This document shows, in pieces, positions 50,881-58,666 of a stretch of 64,000 bases of DNA. The first letter of the stretch is position 1. Each line of letters opens with the position of its first letter. Both the position numbers and the translations under genes were made by a program. The notes under the pieces were generated by a model, which saw only the letters and a program-made list of their open reading frames with translations, made no database searches and was not told where the DNA came from. The stretch is from Sideroxyarcus sp045866275 (GTDB lineage: Bacteria; Pseudomonadota; Gammaproteobacteria; Burkholderiales; Gallionellaceae). The DNA lies in assembly GCA_045866275.1 (NCBI GenBank), contig BAAFRX010000006.1, positions 1 to 64,000 on the forward strand, read 5' to 3'.

Positions 50881-51847
50881 CGTCTTGTACAGGGGGCGCT
50901 TCGCCCCGTCCCCCACCGGCCCCCTCCACTTCGGTTCACTCGTGGCCGCGATCGGCAGTTACCTTGACGCAAAATACCATCACGGCACCTGGCTGGTGCG
51001 TATGGAAGACCTTGATGTGCCGCGTTGCGTGCCGGGAGCAGCGGACGACATTTTGCATACGCTAGAAATGTTTGGCATGGTCAGCGATGAGCCAGTCATT
51101 TACCAGAGCCAGCGCACGACAGCTTACGAAGCCGCGTTGCAGCGATTGAAAGAAAGCGGCGCGGCGTATCCGTGCTGCTGCACGCGCAAGGAAATATCCG
51201 ATTCGGCATTGCATGGCATCGAGGGCCCGGTCTATCCGGGCACCTGCCGCGATGGCATACCCGAGGGGCGAGAGGAGCGGGCTTGGCGAGTACGGACAGA
51301 TTACCCCCACCCTCAATCCCTCCCCCGATGGGAGAGGGAAGACAAGCCCTCCTCCCCCCGGGGGAAGGGCAGGGATGGGGGAAATGCCGTCACATTCGAC
51401 GATGCCTTGCAAGGCTGTATCACGCAACAGCTGCAAAGCGAGATCGGCGATTTCGTGGTCAAGCGCGCCGACGGCCTGTTCGCCTATCAACTTGCGGTGG
51501 TGGTGGACGATGCGTTTCAGGGCATCACGCACGTGGTGCGCGGTGCCGATTTGCTCAATTCGACGCCGCGCCAGATTTTCCTGCAACAGCGGCTCGGCTT
51601 GCCCACTCCCCATTACATGCACCTGCCTGTCGCGGTGAACGGGGCCGGCGAGAAATTGAGCAAGCAGTCGCTGGCCGCGCCGGTGGATTGCTCACACGCG
51701 ACGGCGACGCTGTTGCGCGTGCTCGACTTTCTGCATCAGCGGCCACCTGCCAGCTTGGCGGGCAGCGAGGTGCGGACGGTGCTGAAATGGGCGGTGAAAA
51801 ACTGGCAGCCGCAACGGCTGGCTGGAATCCTGACGCTCCCGGCCTAG
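50858..51847 (+). CDS. gluQ: Glutamyl-Q tRNA(Asp) synthetase, with repeat-derived insertion
   Basis: 329-aa truncated GluRS-like enzyme that attaches glutamate to queuosine at the wobble position of tRNA-Asp. GRFAPSPTGPLHFGSLVAAI (HIGH-type), VRMEDLDVPR, zinc ligands in CCCTRK and YPGTCR, and KLSKQ (KMSKS-type) are present. E. coli GluQ passes from its IRQQ-type segment to QFTDQLRG directly. Here about 26 residues (DYPHPQ...GRDGGNA, residues about 150-175) rich in Pro/Arg/Gly intervene, encoded by the palindromic repeat at 51304-51381. ATG 50858 lies inside the end of clpA; TTG 50885 is an alternative. Its TAG shares CTAG with the dedA stop. Confidence 0.92.
   Translation: MRNSYLPDVLYRGRFAPSPTGPLHFGSLVAAIGSYLDAKYHHGTWLVRMEDLDVPRCVPGAADDILHTLEMFGMVSDEPVIYQSQRTTAYEAALQRLKESGAAYPCCCTRKEISDSALHGIEGPVYPGTCRDGIPEGREERAWRVRTDYPHPQSLPRWEREDKPSSPRGKGRDGGNAVTFDDALQGCITQQLQSEIGDFVVKRADGLFAYQLAVVVDDAFQGITHVVRGADLLNSTPRQIFLQQRLGLPTPHYMHLPVAVNGAGEKLSKQSLAAPVDCSHATATLLRVLDFLHQRPPASLAGSEVRTVLKWAVKNWQPQRLAGILTLPA
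51304..51381. repeat. GC-rich palindromic repeat inside gluQ
   Basis: CCCTCCCCC-GAT-GGGAGAGGG (51318-51338) and a GCCCTCC.../...GAAGGGC palindrome (51346-51370) are flanked by CCCCCACCCTCA and AGGGATGGGGG, giving a 78-base module (26 codons) in frame. It belongs to the same CCCTCTCCC/GGGAGAGGG class as the copy in mutS at 59207. Confidence 0.8.
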
Positions 51848-52494
51848 CCGACGTTCCTGCGATTGCGGCGTTGCCGGACGAACTCGACGAACGCGGGAAT
51901 GAAGGAAATGACGACGATGACCAGAATCATCAGGGTGAGATTTTCCTTGATGACGGGGATATTGCCGAAAAAGAAACCGGCCAGGATCAGACTGCCGATC
52001 CAGCTCACGCCGCCGGTGATGCTGAACATCACATACTTGCGATAGTCCATGGTGCCGATGCCGGCAACAAACGGCGCGAAAGTGCGGATGATGGGCAGGA
52101 AGCGCGCGAAGATGACGGTCTTGCCACCGTGCTTTGCATAGAACGCGTGCGTCTTCTCCAGATGTTCGGGCTTGATGAGGCGGGGACTGGCCCGGTTGAG
52201 CAGACGCAGGCCAAGCAGCCGCCCGATCCAGTAATTGGTGTTGTCCCCCATGAAGGCGGCAAGAACCAGCAGCGGCAGCGCCACTTCCAGCTGCAGCGAT
52301 CCCATCCCGCACAGCGCGCCAATCACGAACAGCAACGAGTCGCCGGGCAGGAAGGGCGCAACCACCAGGCCGGTCTCGGCGAAGATGATGAAGAACAGGA
52401 TGGCATACACCCACATCCCGTATTCCTGCACCAGCGCAAGCAGGTGCGCGTCCAGATGCAGGACGATATCGATGAGGCCGGAGAGCAACTCCAT
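51844..52494 (-). CDS. DedA-family membrane protein
   Basis: 216 aa with about five hydrophobic segments. Family motifs FAETGLVVAPFLPGDSLLFV, FMGDNTNYWIGRLLG and FARFLPIIRTFAPFVAGIG are clear. DedA proteins are thought to move polyprenyl or phospholipid carriers and support envelope energetics. The ATG at 52494 shares a base with the secF stop (TAATG), so it is coupled to the secD-secF operon. Its TAG overlaps the gluQ TAG on the other strand. Confidence 0.92.
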   Translation of the reverse strand: MELLSGLIDIVLHLDAHLLALVQEYGMWVYAILFFIIFAETGLVVAPFLPGDSLLFVIGALCGMGSLQLEVALPLLVLAAFMGDNTNYWIGRLLGLRLLNRASPRLIKPEHLEKTHAFYAKHGGKTVIFARFLPIIRTFAPFVAGIGTMDYRKYVMFSITGGVSWIGSLILAGFFFGNIPVIKENLTLMILVIVVISFIPAFVEFVRQRRNRRNVG

Positions 52495-53426
52495 TAAGGC
52501 AGAACCTCTTCGGCCTCGGTCTTTTCCGGTTTGATGAAGTCCTCGCGCGACACGCCAAACATCAGCAGCAGCGGGCTGGCGACCAGCACGGAAGAATAAA
52601 TGCTGAACAGGATGCCGATGGTCAGCGCCAGCGCGAAGAAATGCAACGTCTCGCCGCCGAGGAAAAGCATCGCCAGCACCATCAACTGGGTGGAGCCATG
52701 CGTGATGATGGTGCGGCTCATGGTGCGGGTGATGGCGTTGTCGATGATTTCGGTCACTTCGGTCTTGCGCATCTTGCGGAAGTTCTCGCGGATCCGGTCG
52801 AACACCACCACCGACTCGTTCACCGAGTAACCCAGCACCGCCAGCACCGCCGCCAGTACCGAGAGCGAGAATTCCCACTGGAAGAATGCGAAGCAGCCCA
52901 GGATGATCACCACGTCGTGCAGGTTGGCAATGATCGCGGCGAGTCCGAACTTCCATTCGAAACGCAGCCACAGATAACCGACAATGCCCAGGCTCACCAA
53001 CAGGAGCGCCATCGCACCGTTCTCGACCAGATCCTTGCCGACCTGCGGCCCGACGAATTCGACGCGGCGCAATTCAACGCCGGCATCGTGCGCGCGCAAA
53101 GTCTCCAGCACGCGCTCGGACAGGTTGGCCCCGATCTTGTTCTGTTTGAGCGGGACCTGGATCAAGACGTCCTGGGTGCTGCCAAAGTTCTGCACCAGGG
53201 AATCCTGCAGGCCGATCCCCGCCAGTTCCTCCCGGACTCGATTGACTTCTGCCGGGGCGGCATAGTGAACTTCGATCACCGTGCCGCCGGTGAAGTCAAC
53301 GCCGAAGTTCAGCCCCCGGGTTGCCAGGAAGAACACCGCGAACAGAAAAGTCAGCAGCGAAATGGAGGTCGTGTAGCGCCCCCAACTCATGAAGGGGATG
53401 TCTTTTTTGATGCGGAAAAATTCCAT
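52494..53426 (-). CDS. secF: Protein translocase subunit SecF
   Basis: 310 aa with six transmembrane helices and one periplasmic domain. FGVDFTGGTVIEVHY near the start and GYSVNESVVVFDRIRENFRK and TRTMSRTIITHGSTQLMVLA in the membrane half are standard SecF motifs. With SecD it uses the proton-motive force to complete protein export. ATG 53426 is chosen; it begins 10 bases after secD. Confidence 0.95.
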   Translation of the reverse strand: MEFFRIKKDIPFMSWGRYTTSISLLTFLFAVFFLATRGLNFGVDFTGGTVIEVHYAAPAEVNRVREELAGIGLQDSLVQNFGSTQDVLIQVPLKQNKIGANLSERVLETLRAHDAGVELRRVEFVGPQVGKDLVENGAMALLLVSLGIVGYLWLRFEWKFGLAAIIANLHDVVIILGCFAFFQWEFSLSVLAAVLAVLGYSVNESVVVFDRIRENFRKMRKTEVTEIIDNAITRTMSRTIITHGSTQLMVLAMLFLGGETLHFFALALTIGILFSIYSSVLVASPLLLMFGVSREDFIKPEKTEAEEVLP

Positions 53427-53436
53427 GCTGTTCCCC

Positions 53437-55248
53437 TTAACCGATCGCGACTTTGTGCAAACGCGCACGACGCCCGTAGAACAGATTAACCATGGCGCGC
53501 GACACCATCACCCCGCTGAACATCGAAGTCAGGATGCCGAGACAGAGCACCACGGCGAAGCCCTTGATCGGGCCGGAGCCGAACATGAACAGGGCGATGC
53601 CGGCGATCAGCGTCGTGATGTTGGAGTCGAGGATGGTGGCAAATGCGTTTTCGTAGCCGGTGTGGATCGCCATCTGCGGCGGCAGCCCGGCGCGCAGTTC
53701 CTCGCGGATACGCTCGTTGATCAGCACGTTGGCGTCGATCGCCATGCCCAGGGTCAGGGCGATGCCCGCCATGCCGGGCAGGGTCAGCGTGGCCTGCATC
53801 ATCGACAACAGGGCAATCAGCAACAGCAGGTTGGCGCCCAGGGCCAGAACGGAAATGGCGCCGAACATCAGGTAGTAGGCGATCATGAACACGGCGACCA
53901 GGATGAAGCCGATCTTGGTGGAATTGAATCCGCGCTGGATGTTGTCGGCACCGAGACTGGGGCCGATGGTGCGCTCTTCGATGATCTCCATCGGCGCGGC
54001 CAGCGCGCCGGCGCGCAGCAGCAGGGCGATGTTCTGCGCCTCGTTGGTGTCCATCTGGCCGCTGATCTGCACGCGACCACCGCCGATCTCTTCGCGGATC
54101 ACCGGCGCGGTAACCACTTCGCCGCGCCCCTTCTCGAACAGGATGATCGCCATGCGACGGCCCACGTTCTCGCGCGTGGCTTCCTTGAACTTGCGCGCGC
54201 CGACTGGATCAAGATTGATATGCACGGCCGGTTCGTTGTTGCGGCTATCGAATCCAGGCTGGGCGTCGTTGATGCGCTCGCCGGTGAGAATCACGCTTTT
54301 CCTGACCAGCAGTTGCGTGCCGTCGCGTTCGCGGAACACTTCCGCACCAAAGGGTGCAACACCATTGGCACCGATCTGGTGTTCATCATCCACCAGCCGC
54401 ACTTCCAGCGTGGCGGTGCGCCCCAGAATATCCTTGGCACGCGCGGTATCCTGCACTCCGGGGAGTTGCACCACGACGCGGTCCGCGCCCTGCTGCTGGA
54501 TCACCGGCTCGGCCACGCCGAGTTCATTCACGCGATTGCGCAAGGTGACCAGATTCTGTTGCAACGCGGAATCCTGGATGCGCAACTGTTCCTGCAATTT
54601 CAACCTGGCAACCAGCAGATACTCTCCGCCTGCTTCGCGCTGCTGCAATTCCAGTCCGCCAAAACGCTGCTTGAGCTCGGATTCGCCCTTGCTGCGGGCC
54701 TCGGCCTCGCGGAAGCGGGTGGTGATGGTCTCGCTATCGCGCGTCACGCCGGAATAGGCAATCTTCGCCTCGCGCAAGGTGCTGCGGATATCGCTGGCGT
54801 TCGATTCCAGCGCCTTGTCCAGCGCCGCTTTCATATCGACCTGCATCAGGAAATGCACGCCGCCGCGCAAATCAAGGCCCAGATACATCGGCAACGCGTT
54901 CATCTCGGTCAGCCAGGCCGGGGAGCGCGAGAGCAGATTGAGCGCGACCACATAGTCTTCGCCCAATGCAGCCTGCAATACATCCTTGGCCTTGAGCTGG
55001 CTGTCGGTGTCGGCAAAACGCGCCTTGACGCTGGCGGCATCGAGGGTCAGCACGTCCGGCGCAAGTTGCGCCGATTGCAAGGCCGTCTGCACGCGCGCCA
55101 GCAATCCGGCATCCGCCTTCAAATGACTGCGCAGGGGCAACACCTGCACCGCGGGCGATTCGCCATACAGGTTGGGCAGGGCGTACACCAGGCCGATCAC
55201 GATCGAGATCAGGATCAGCAGATATTTCCAAAGCGGATAGCGGTTCAT
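53437..55248 (-). CDS. secD: Protein translocase subunit SecD
   Basis: 603 aa. The N-terminal helix MNRYPLWKYLLILISIVIGL is followed by the large periplasmic P1 domain (GLDLRGGVHFLMQVDM, NRVNELGVAEPVIQQQGADR) and the C-terminal membrane half with GMAIDANVLINERIREELR and MVSRAMVNLFYGRRA. It partners SecF in the Sec machinery. It lies between yajC and secF as in most proteobacteria. Confidence 0.96.
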   Translation of the reverse strand: MNRYPLWKYLLILISIVIGLVYALPNLYGESPAVQVLPLRSHLKADAGLLARVQTALQSAQLAPDVLTLDAASVKARFADTDSQLKAKDVLQAALGEDYVVALNLLSRSPAWLTEMNALPMYLGLDLRGGVHFLMQVDMKAALDKALESNASDIRSTLREAKIAYSGVTRDSETITTRFREAEARSKGESELKQRFGGLELQQREAGGEYLLVARLKLQEQLRIQDSALQQNLVTLRNRVNELGVAEPVIQQQGADRVVVQLPGVQDTARAKDILGRTATLEVRLVDDEHQIGANGVAPFGAEVFRERDGTQLLVRKSVILTGERINDAQPGFDSRNNEPAVHINLDPVGARKFKEATRENVGRRMAIILFEKGRGEVVTAPVIREEIGGGRVQISGQMDTNEAQNIALLLRAGALAAPMEIIEERTIGPSLGADNIQRGFNSTKIGFILVAVFMIAYYLMFGAISVLALGANLLLLIALLSMMQATLTLPGMAGIALTLGMAIDANVLINERIREELRAGLPPQMAIHTGYENAFATILDSNITTLIAGIALFMFGSGPIKGFAVVLCLGILTSMFSGVMVSRAMVNLFYGRRARLHKVAIG

Positions 55249-55282
55249 GGCAGTACCTTGCTTGCGTGGGTCATGCGATCAA

Positions 55283-55624
55283 TCAAAGGGGCTTGATCGT
55301 ACCTTTGGGCAACACGATCTGCACGGCGACTTTCTGCACTTGCACCACGACGTTGTCGGCGATCTCAATCGCCACGTTTTCATCGCCCACTTTGGTCACT
55401 TTGCCCAGCACGCCGCCCACGGTGACGACTTCGTCGCCCTTTTGCAGCGCTTCGACCATGGCCTTGTGTTCCTTGGCGCGTTTTTGCTGCGGCCGCAGAA
55501 TGAGAAAGTAGAACACGGCCAACAGGGCGATCAGGGGCAGAAACCCCATAATGCCGCCGTCCTGGGGGGCGGCCGCGCCTTCGGCATAGGCGTTGCTGAT
55601 GAACAATTCGGTGATCGAAGTCAT
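55283..55624 (-). CDS. yajC: Sec translocase auxiliary subunit YajC
   Basis: 113 aa with one transmembrane helix (FLPLIALLAVFYFLILRPQQ) and the following KRAKEHKAMVEALQKGDEVV, TVGGVLGKV. GGAGAGTAATCAA precedes ATG 55624. It associates with SecDF and YidC. An in-frame ATG at 55639 is less well placed. Confidence 0.95.
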   Translation of the reverse strand: MTSITELFISNAYAEGAAAPQDGGIMGFLPLIALLAVFYFLILRPQQKRAKEHKAMVEALQKGDEVVTVGGVLGKVTKVGDENVAIEIADNVVVQVQKVAVQIVLPKGTIKPL

Positions 55625-55694
55625 TTGATTACTCTCCAAAAATATACAGGGCGAAAAACGAAGGCGCGCATTCTAGCATGGAAGGGATGACCGT

Positions 55695-56801
55695 TCAGTG
55701 ACCCTGCCCGCTGCGCATGTGTTGGAAGGAAGCGGAAAATTCGGGAAACTGCCCAAGCGCGATGGCAGCCCGAATGTCGCGCATCAGCTCCTGGTAATAA
55801 TGCAGGTTATGAATGGTATTGAGCCGCGCGCCAAGGATCTCGCCGAGACGGTGCAAATGATGCAGATAGGCGCGGCTGAAATTTTGGCAGGTGTAGCAGG
55901 TGCAGTGCGGATCAAGCGGTCGCGTGTCCATGCGATATTGGGCGTTCTTGATGCGCACATCGCCGAAGCGGGTGAACAGGTGGCCGTTGCGCGCGTTGCG
56001 CGTCGGCATCACGCAGTCGAACATGTCGATGCCCTGCCCCACTGCTTCCACCAAATCTTCCGGCGTGCCCACGCCCATCAGGTAGCGCGGCTTGTCCTGC
56101 GGCAACTGCGGCGCGGTATGGGCAAGGATGCGCCGCATGTCCTCTTTCGGCTCGCCCACCGAAAGGCCGCCGATGGCAAAGCCATCGAAACCGATGTCAG
56201 TCAAGCCACGCAACGATTCATCGCGCAGAGGCTCGTGCATGCCGCCCTGCACGATACCGAACAAGGCATTCGGGTTGCCTTCATGTGCTTTCTTGCTGCG
56301 CTCCGCCCAACTCAGGCTGAGCCGCATCGACACGCCCGCCACCTGCTCGTCCGCCGGATACGGCGTGCACTCGTCGAAGATCATCACGATGTCGGAATTC
56401 AGCACGCGCTGGATGCGCATGGACTCTTCCGGCGAGAGGAAGCATTTGTCGCCGTTCACCGGCGAGCGGAACTCCACCCCGCCGCCGGTGATCTTGCGCA
56501 GTTCGCCCAAGCTGAACACCTGGAAACCGCCCGAGTCGGTGAGGATGGGGCCGTTCCAACCCATGAAGCGATGCAGCCCGCCATGCGCTTCGATGACTTC
56601 CAGACCCGGACGCAGCCACAGATGGAAGGTGTTGCCGAGCACGATGTGCGCGCCGATATCGTGCAGCTCCTGCGGCGACATCGCCTTGACCGTACCATAG
56701 GTGCCGACCGGCATGAAGGCCGGCGTCTCGACCGTGCCGTGCGCCAGTTCCAGCGTGCCGCGTCGTGCTGCGCCAGAAGTGTTGTGCAGCATGAATTTCA
56801 T
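55695..56801 (-). CDS. tgt: tRNA-guanine transglycosylase Tgt
   Basis: 368-aa enzyme exchanging G34 for preQ1 in tRNAs for Asp, Asn, His and Tyr. PVGTYGTVKAMSPQEL, ILTDSGGFQVFSLG (catalytic Asp), GGLSVGEPKEDM and zinc ligands CTCYTCQNFSRAYLHH are present. It works with QueA and GluQ, both also encoded here, to complete glutamyl-queuosine. Confidence 0.96.
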   Translation of the reverse strand: MKFMLHNTSGAARRGTLELAHGTVETPAFMPVGTYGTVKAMSPQELHDIGAHIVLGNTFHLWLRPGLEVIEAHGGLHRFMGWNGPILTDSGGFQVFSLGELRKITGGGVEFRSPVNGDKCFLSPEESMRIQRVLNSDIVMIFDECTPYPADEQVAGVSMRLSLSWAERSKKAHEGNPNALFGIVQGGMHEPLRDESLRGLTDIGFDGFAIGGLSVGEPKEDMRRILAHTAPQLPQDKPRYLMGVGTPEDLVEAVGQGIDMFDCVMPTRNARNGHLFTRFGDVRIKNAQYRMDTRPLDPHCTCYTCQNFSRAYLHHLHRLGEILGARLNTIHNLHYYQELMRDIRAAIALGQFPEFSASFQHMRSGQGH

Positions 56802-56815
56802 TCCAAAACCCTTTC

Positions 56816-56936
56816 AGCCACAGATGAACACGGATGAACACCCATAAAACTCCGCGACATCCGCACGCGACCTCCCTCCCGAATAATATCGGCAGGATTG
56901 CTACTTATCCGTGCTTCATCCGTGTTCATCCGTGGC
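56816..56936. repeat. Inverted repeat AGCCACGGAT...ATCCGTGGCT, copy 2
   Basis: AGCCACAGATGAACACGGAT (56816-56835) is inverted at 56917-56936 with one mismatch across 21 bases, and a further ATCCGTG unit lies at about 56907. It occupies most of the tgt-queA gap and matches the copy upstream of DUF502 (43930-44053). Confidence 0.8.
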
Positions 56937-56955
56937 TCAATTACGCTTTTAGGTT

Positions 56956-57978
56956 TCATTGCTTTTTCTCGATCAGCATCGCATCGCCGTAACTGAAGAA
57001 GCGATATTCCTGCGCAATGGCATGGCCATAGGCCGCGAACATCCGCTCCATGCCGCCAAAGGCGCACACCAGCATGAGCAGTGTCGAGCGCGGCAGGTGG
57101 AAATTGGTCAGCAACACATCCACCACGCGGAAGCGATAACCCGGCGTGATGAAAATCCCGGTCTCGCCTGCTTCGGCGCGCAACTCGCCGCCTGCCGCCG
57201 CACTTTCCAGGGCGCGCAGGCTGGTGGTTCCGACGCACACCACGCGCCCGCCGTTCGCCCGGGCTTGCTGGATGGCGTCCAGCGTCGCCTGCGGCACGCG
57301 GTAACGCTCGCGGTGCATCGCATGATCCCTGATATTCTCCGCGCGCACTGGCTGGAAGGTCCCCGCGCCCACATGCAGGGTGACATAGGCGATGGCGATT
57401 TGCCTGGCACGCAAGCCATCCAGCATGGCCTGATCGAAATGCAGTCCCGCCGTCGGCGCCGCCACCGCGCCCTGCTCGCGCGCAAACACGGTCTGGTAGC
57501 GCTCCTCGTCCTCGTCGCCCGCCGCATGGGTGATATAAGGCGGCAACGGCAGCTTGCCATGCCGCTCCAGCAGCGCCTCCACGCTGTCCGCCGCATCGAA
57601 ACGCAGCCGGAAGAATTCTCCCTCGCGCCCCAGCACGGACACCGGGATGGTATCGGCGAGCAGCAACCGACTGCCGGTCCTGGGGGTCTTGCTGGCGCGC
57701 ACCTGCGCCAGCACCTCATGCCCGTCCAGCAAACGCTCGACCATCACCTCGACCTGCCCGCCCGTTTCCTTCTGGCCAAACAGCCGCGCCTTCAGCACCC
57801 GCGTATCGTTCAGTACCAGCACGTCGTGCGGGCGCAACAATTCGGGCAGATCGGCAAACAGGCGGTCCTTGGTCCCCGTCGTGCCCACATGCAGCAAACG
57901 GCTCGCGCCGCGCTGCGCGGGCGGGTGCTGGGCGATCAGATGTTCGGGCAGAGCAAAATCGAATTGGTCGGTGCGCAT
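56956..57978 (-). CDS. queA: S-adenosylmethionine:tRNA ribosyltransferase-isomerase QueA
   Basis: 340 aa. It transfers the ribose of SAM to preQ1-tRNA, giving epoxyqueuosine. The start MRTDQFDFALPEHLIAQHPP, VLNDTRVLKARLFGQKETGG, TAGLHFDQAMLDGL, VTLHVGAGTFQPVRAENIRD and LTNFHLPRSTLLMLVCAFGG are diagnostic. It is upstream of tgt on the same strand, separated by the inverted repeat. Confidence 0.96.
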   Translation of the reverse strand: MRTDQFDFALPEHLIAQHPPAQRGASRLLHVGTTGTKDRLFADLPELLRPHDVLVLNDTRVLKARLFGQKETGGQVEVMVERLLDGHEVLAQVRASKTPRTGSRLLLADTIPVSVLGREGEFFRLRFDAADSVEALLERHGKLPLPPYITHAAGDEDEERYQTVFAREQGAVAAPTAGLHFDQAMLDGLRARQIAIAYVTLHVGAGTFQPVRAENIRDHAMHRERYRVPQATLDAIQQARANGGRVVCVGTTSLRALESAAAGGELRAEAGETGIFITPGYRFRVVDVLLTNFHLPRSTLLMLVCAFGGMERMFAAYGHAIAQEYRFFSYGDAMLIEKKQ

Positions 57979-58062
57979 CCCTGCAACGGAAATAAAAAAT
58001 CAGGTCGCGCATTGTAGTTGATGGCGACGGGCGTTTCATGGATAATTCGCGGCCTTCCCAAT

Positions 58063-58149
58063 GCCGGGGTGATGGAACTGGTAGACGTGCCGGACTCAAA
58101 ATCCGGTGCCTGAAAGGGCGTGGGGGTTCGATTCCCCCCCCCGGCACCA
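58063..58149 (+). tRNA. tRNA-Leu (anticodon CAA)
   Basis: 87 nt class II tRNA with encoded CCA. The acceptor stem GCCGGGG/CCCCGGC, D arm, anticodon stem CCGGA/TCCGG with loop CTCAAAA (anticodon CAA, reads UUG), long variable arm and T loop GGTTCGATTCC are all visible. It is divergent from queA. Confidence 0.95.
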
Positions 58150-58262
58150 ATAAATTCAAGTTTATTCAATCAAGCTGTCAACGCAATGCAACTCGGCTGC
58201 GTTGTTGCTCCCGACACGAGAAGTGTCTTAAACGTTCATCAATCAACTAAATGGAGTCTCAA

Positions 58263-58478
58263 ATGAAACTGGTATCCACTCTGGTCGCTGCCGCACTCGT
58301 TGCTGTTTCATTTTCCGCTGTTGCTGCTGACGCTGCTCCTGCCAAGATGGCTAATCCTTGTGCAGCCAAGATGGCTAATCCTTGTGCAGCCAAGATGGCT
58401 AATCCTTGTGCAGCCAAGGCGGCTAATCCTTGCGCGGCCAAGAAGCACAAAAAAGCAAAGAAGGCAGCCAAGAAGTAA
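58263..58478 (+). CDS. Exported Cys-repeat small protein (MANPCAAK repeats)
   Basis: 71 aa. A signal peptide (MKLVSTLVAAALVAVSFSAV, cleaved near AADA) is followed by four eight-residue repeats of the type K-MANPCAA with one Cys each, the last AANPCAAK, and a lysine-rich tail KKHKKAKKAAKK. GGAG lies 6 bases before ATG 58263. The mature peptide of about 48 residues has four evenly spaced cysteines and high positive charge, which suggests periplasmic metal or thiol chemistry. No named family was recognised. It is monocistronic with its own terminator. Confidence 0.8.
   Translation: MKLVSTLVAAALVAVSFSAVAADAAPAKMANPCAAKMANPCAAKMANPCAAKAANPCAAKKHKKAKKAAKK
58341..58436 (+). repeat. 24-bp tandem repeat, four copies
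   Basis: GCCAAGATGGCTAATCCTTG plus TGCA is repeated identically at 58341, 58365 and 58389, with a degenerate fourth unit at 58413. It encodes the octapeptide repeats above, so it expands in whole codons. The near-identity of the DNA suggests recent duplication. Confidence 0.92.
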
Positions 58479-58536
58479 GCAAAGCAACACCGAGCCTGAC
58501 CTGATGTCGCGAGGCATTGCGTCCCAAGGCTTAAAG

Positions 58537-58568
58537 AAAGGCGGGGGCGACTCCGCCTTTTTTGTTTT
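58537..58568 (+). terminator. Rho-independent terminator
   Basis: AAAGGCGG, an 8-base loop and CCGCCTTT followed by a long T-rich tract end the Cys-repeat gene. No other feature was seen between it and mutS. Confidence 0.88.
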
Positions 58569-58666
58569 TTTTTCGACGCGGCAATAACTGCCCAGGCCAT
58601 GGAAAAAGTATACTCTCGCCACTTCATCAATAAGCCGTTCGAATCAACATCACTGCCGCACTACTG

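Noticed and set aside
58341..58436. Short regular repeats resembling a CRISPR array
   Set aside because: The 24-bp units are directly adjacent without spacers and encode an octapeptide in frame.
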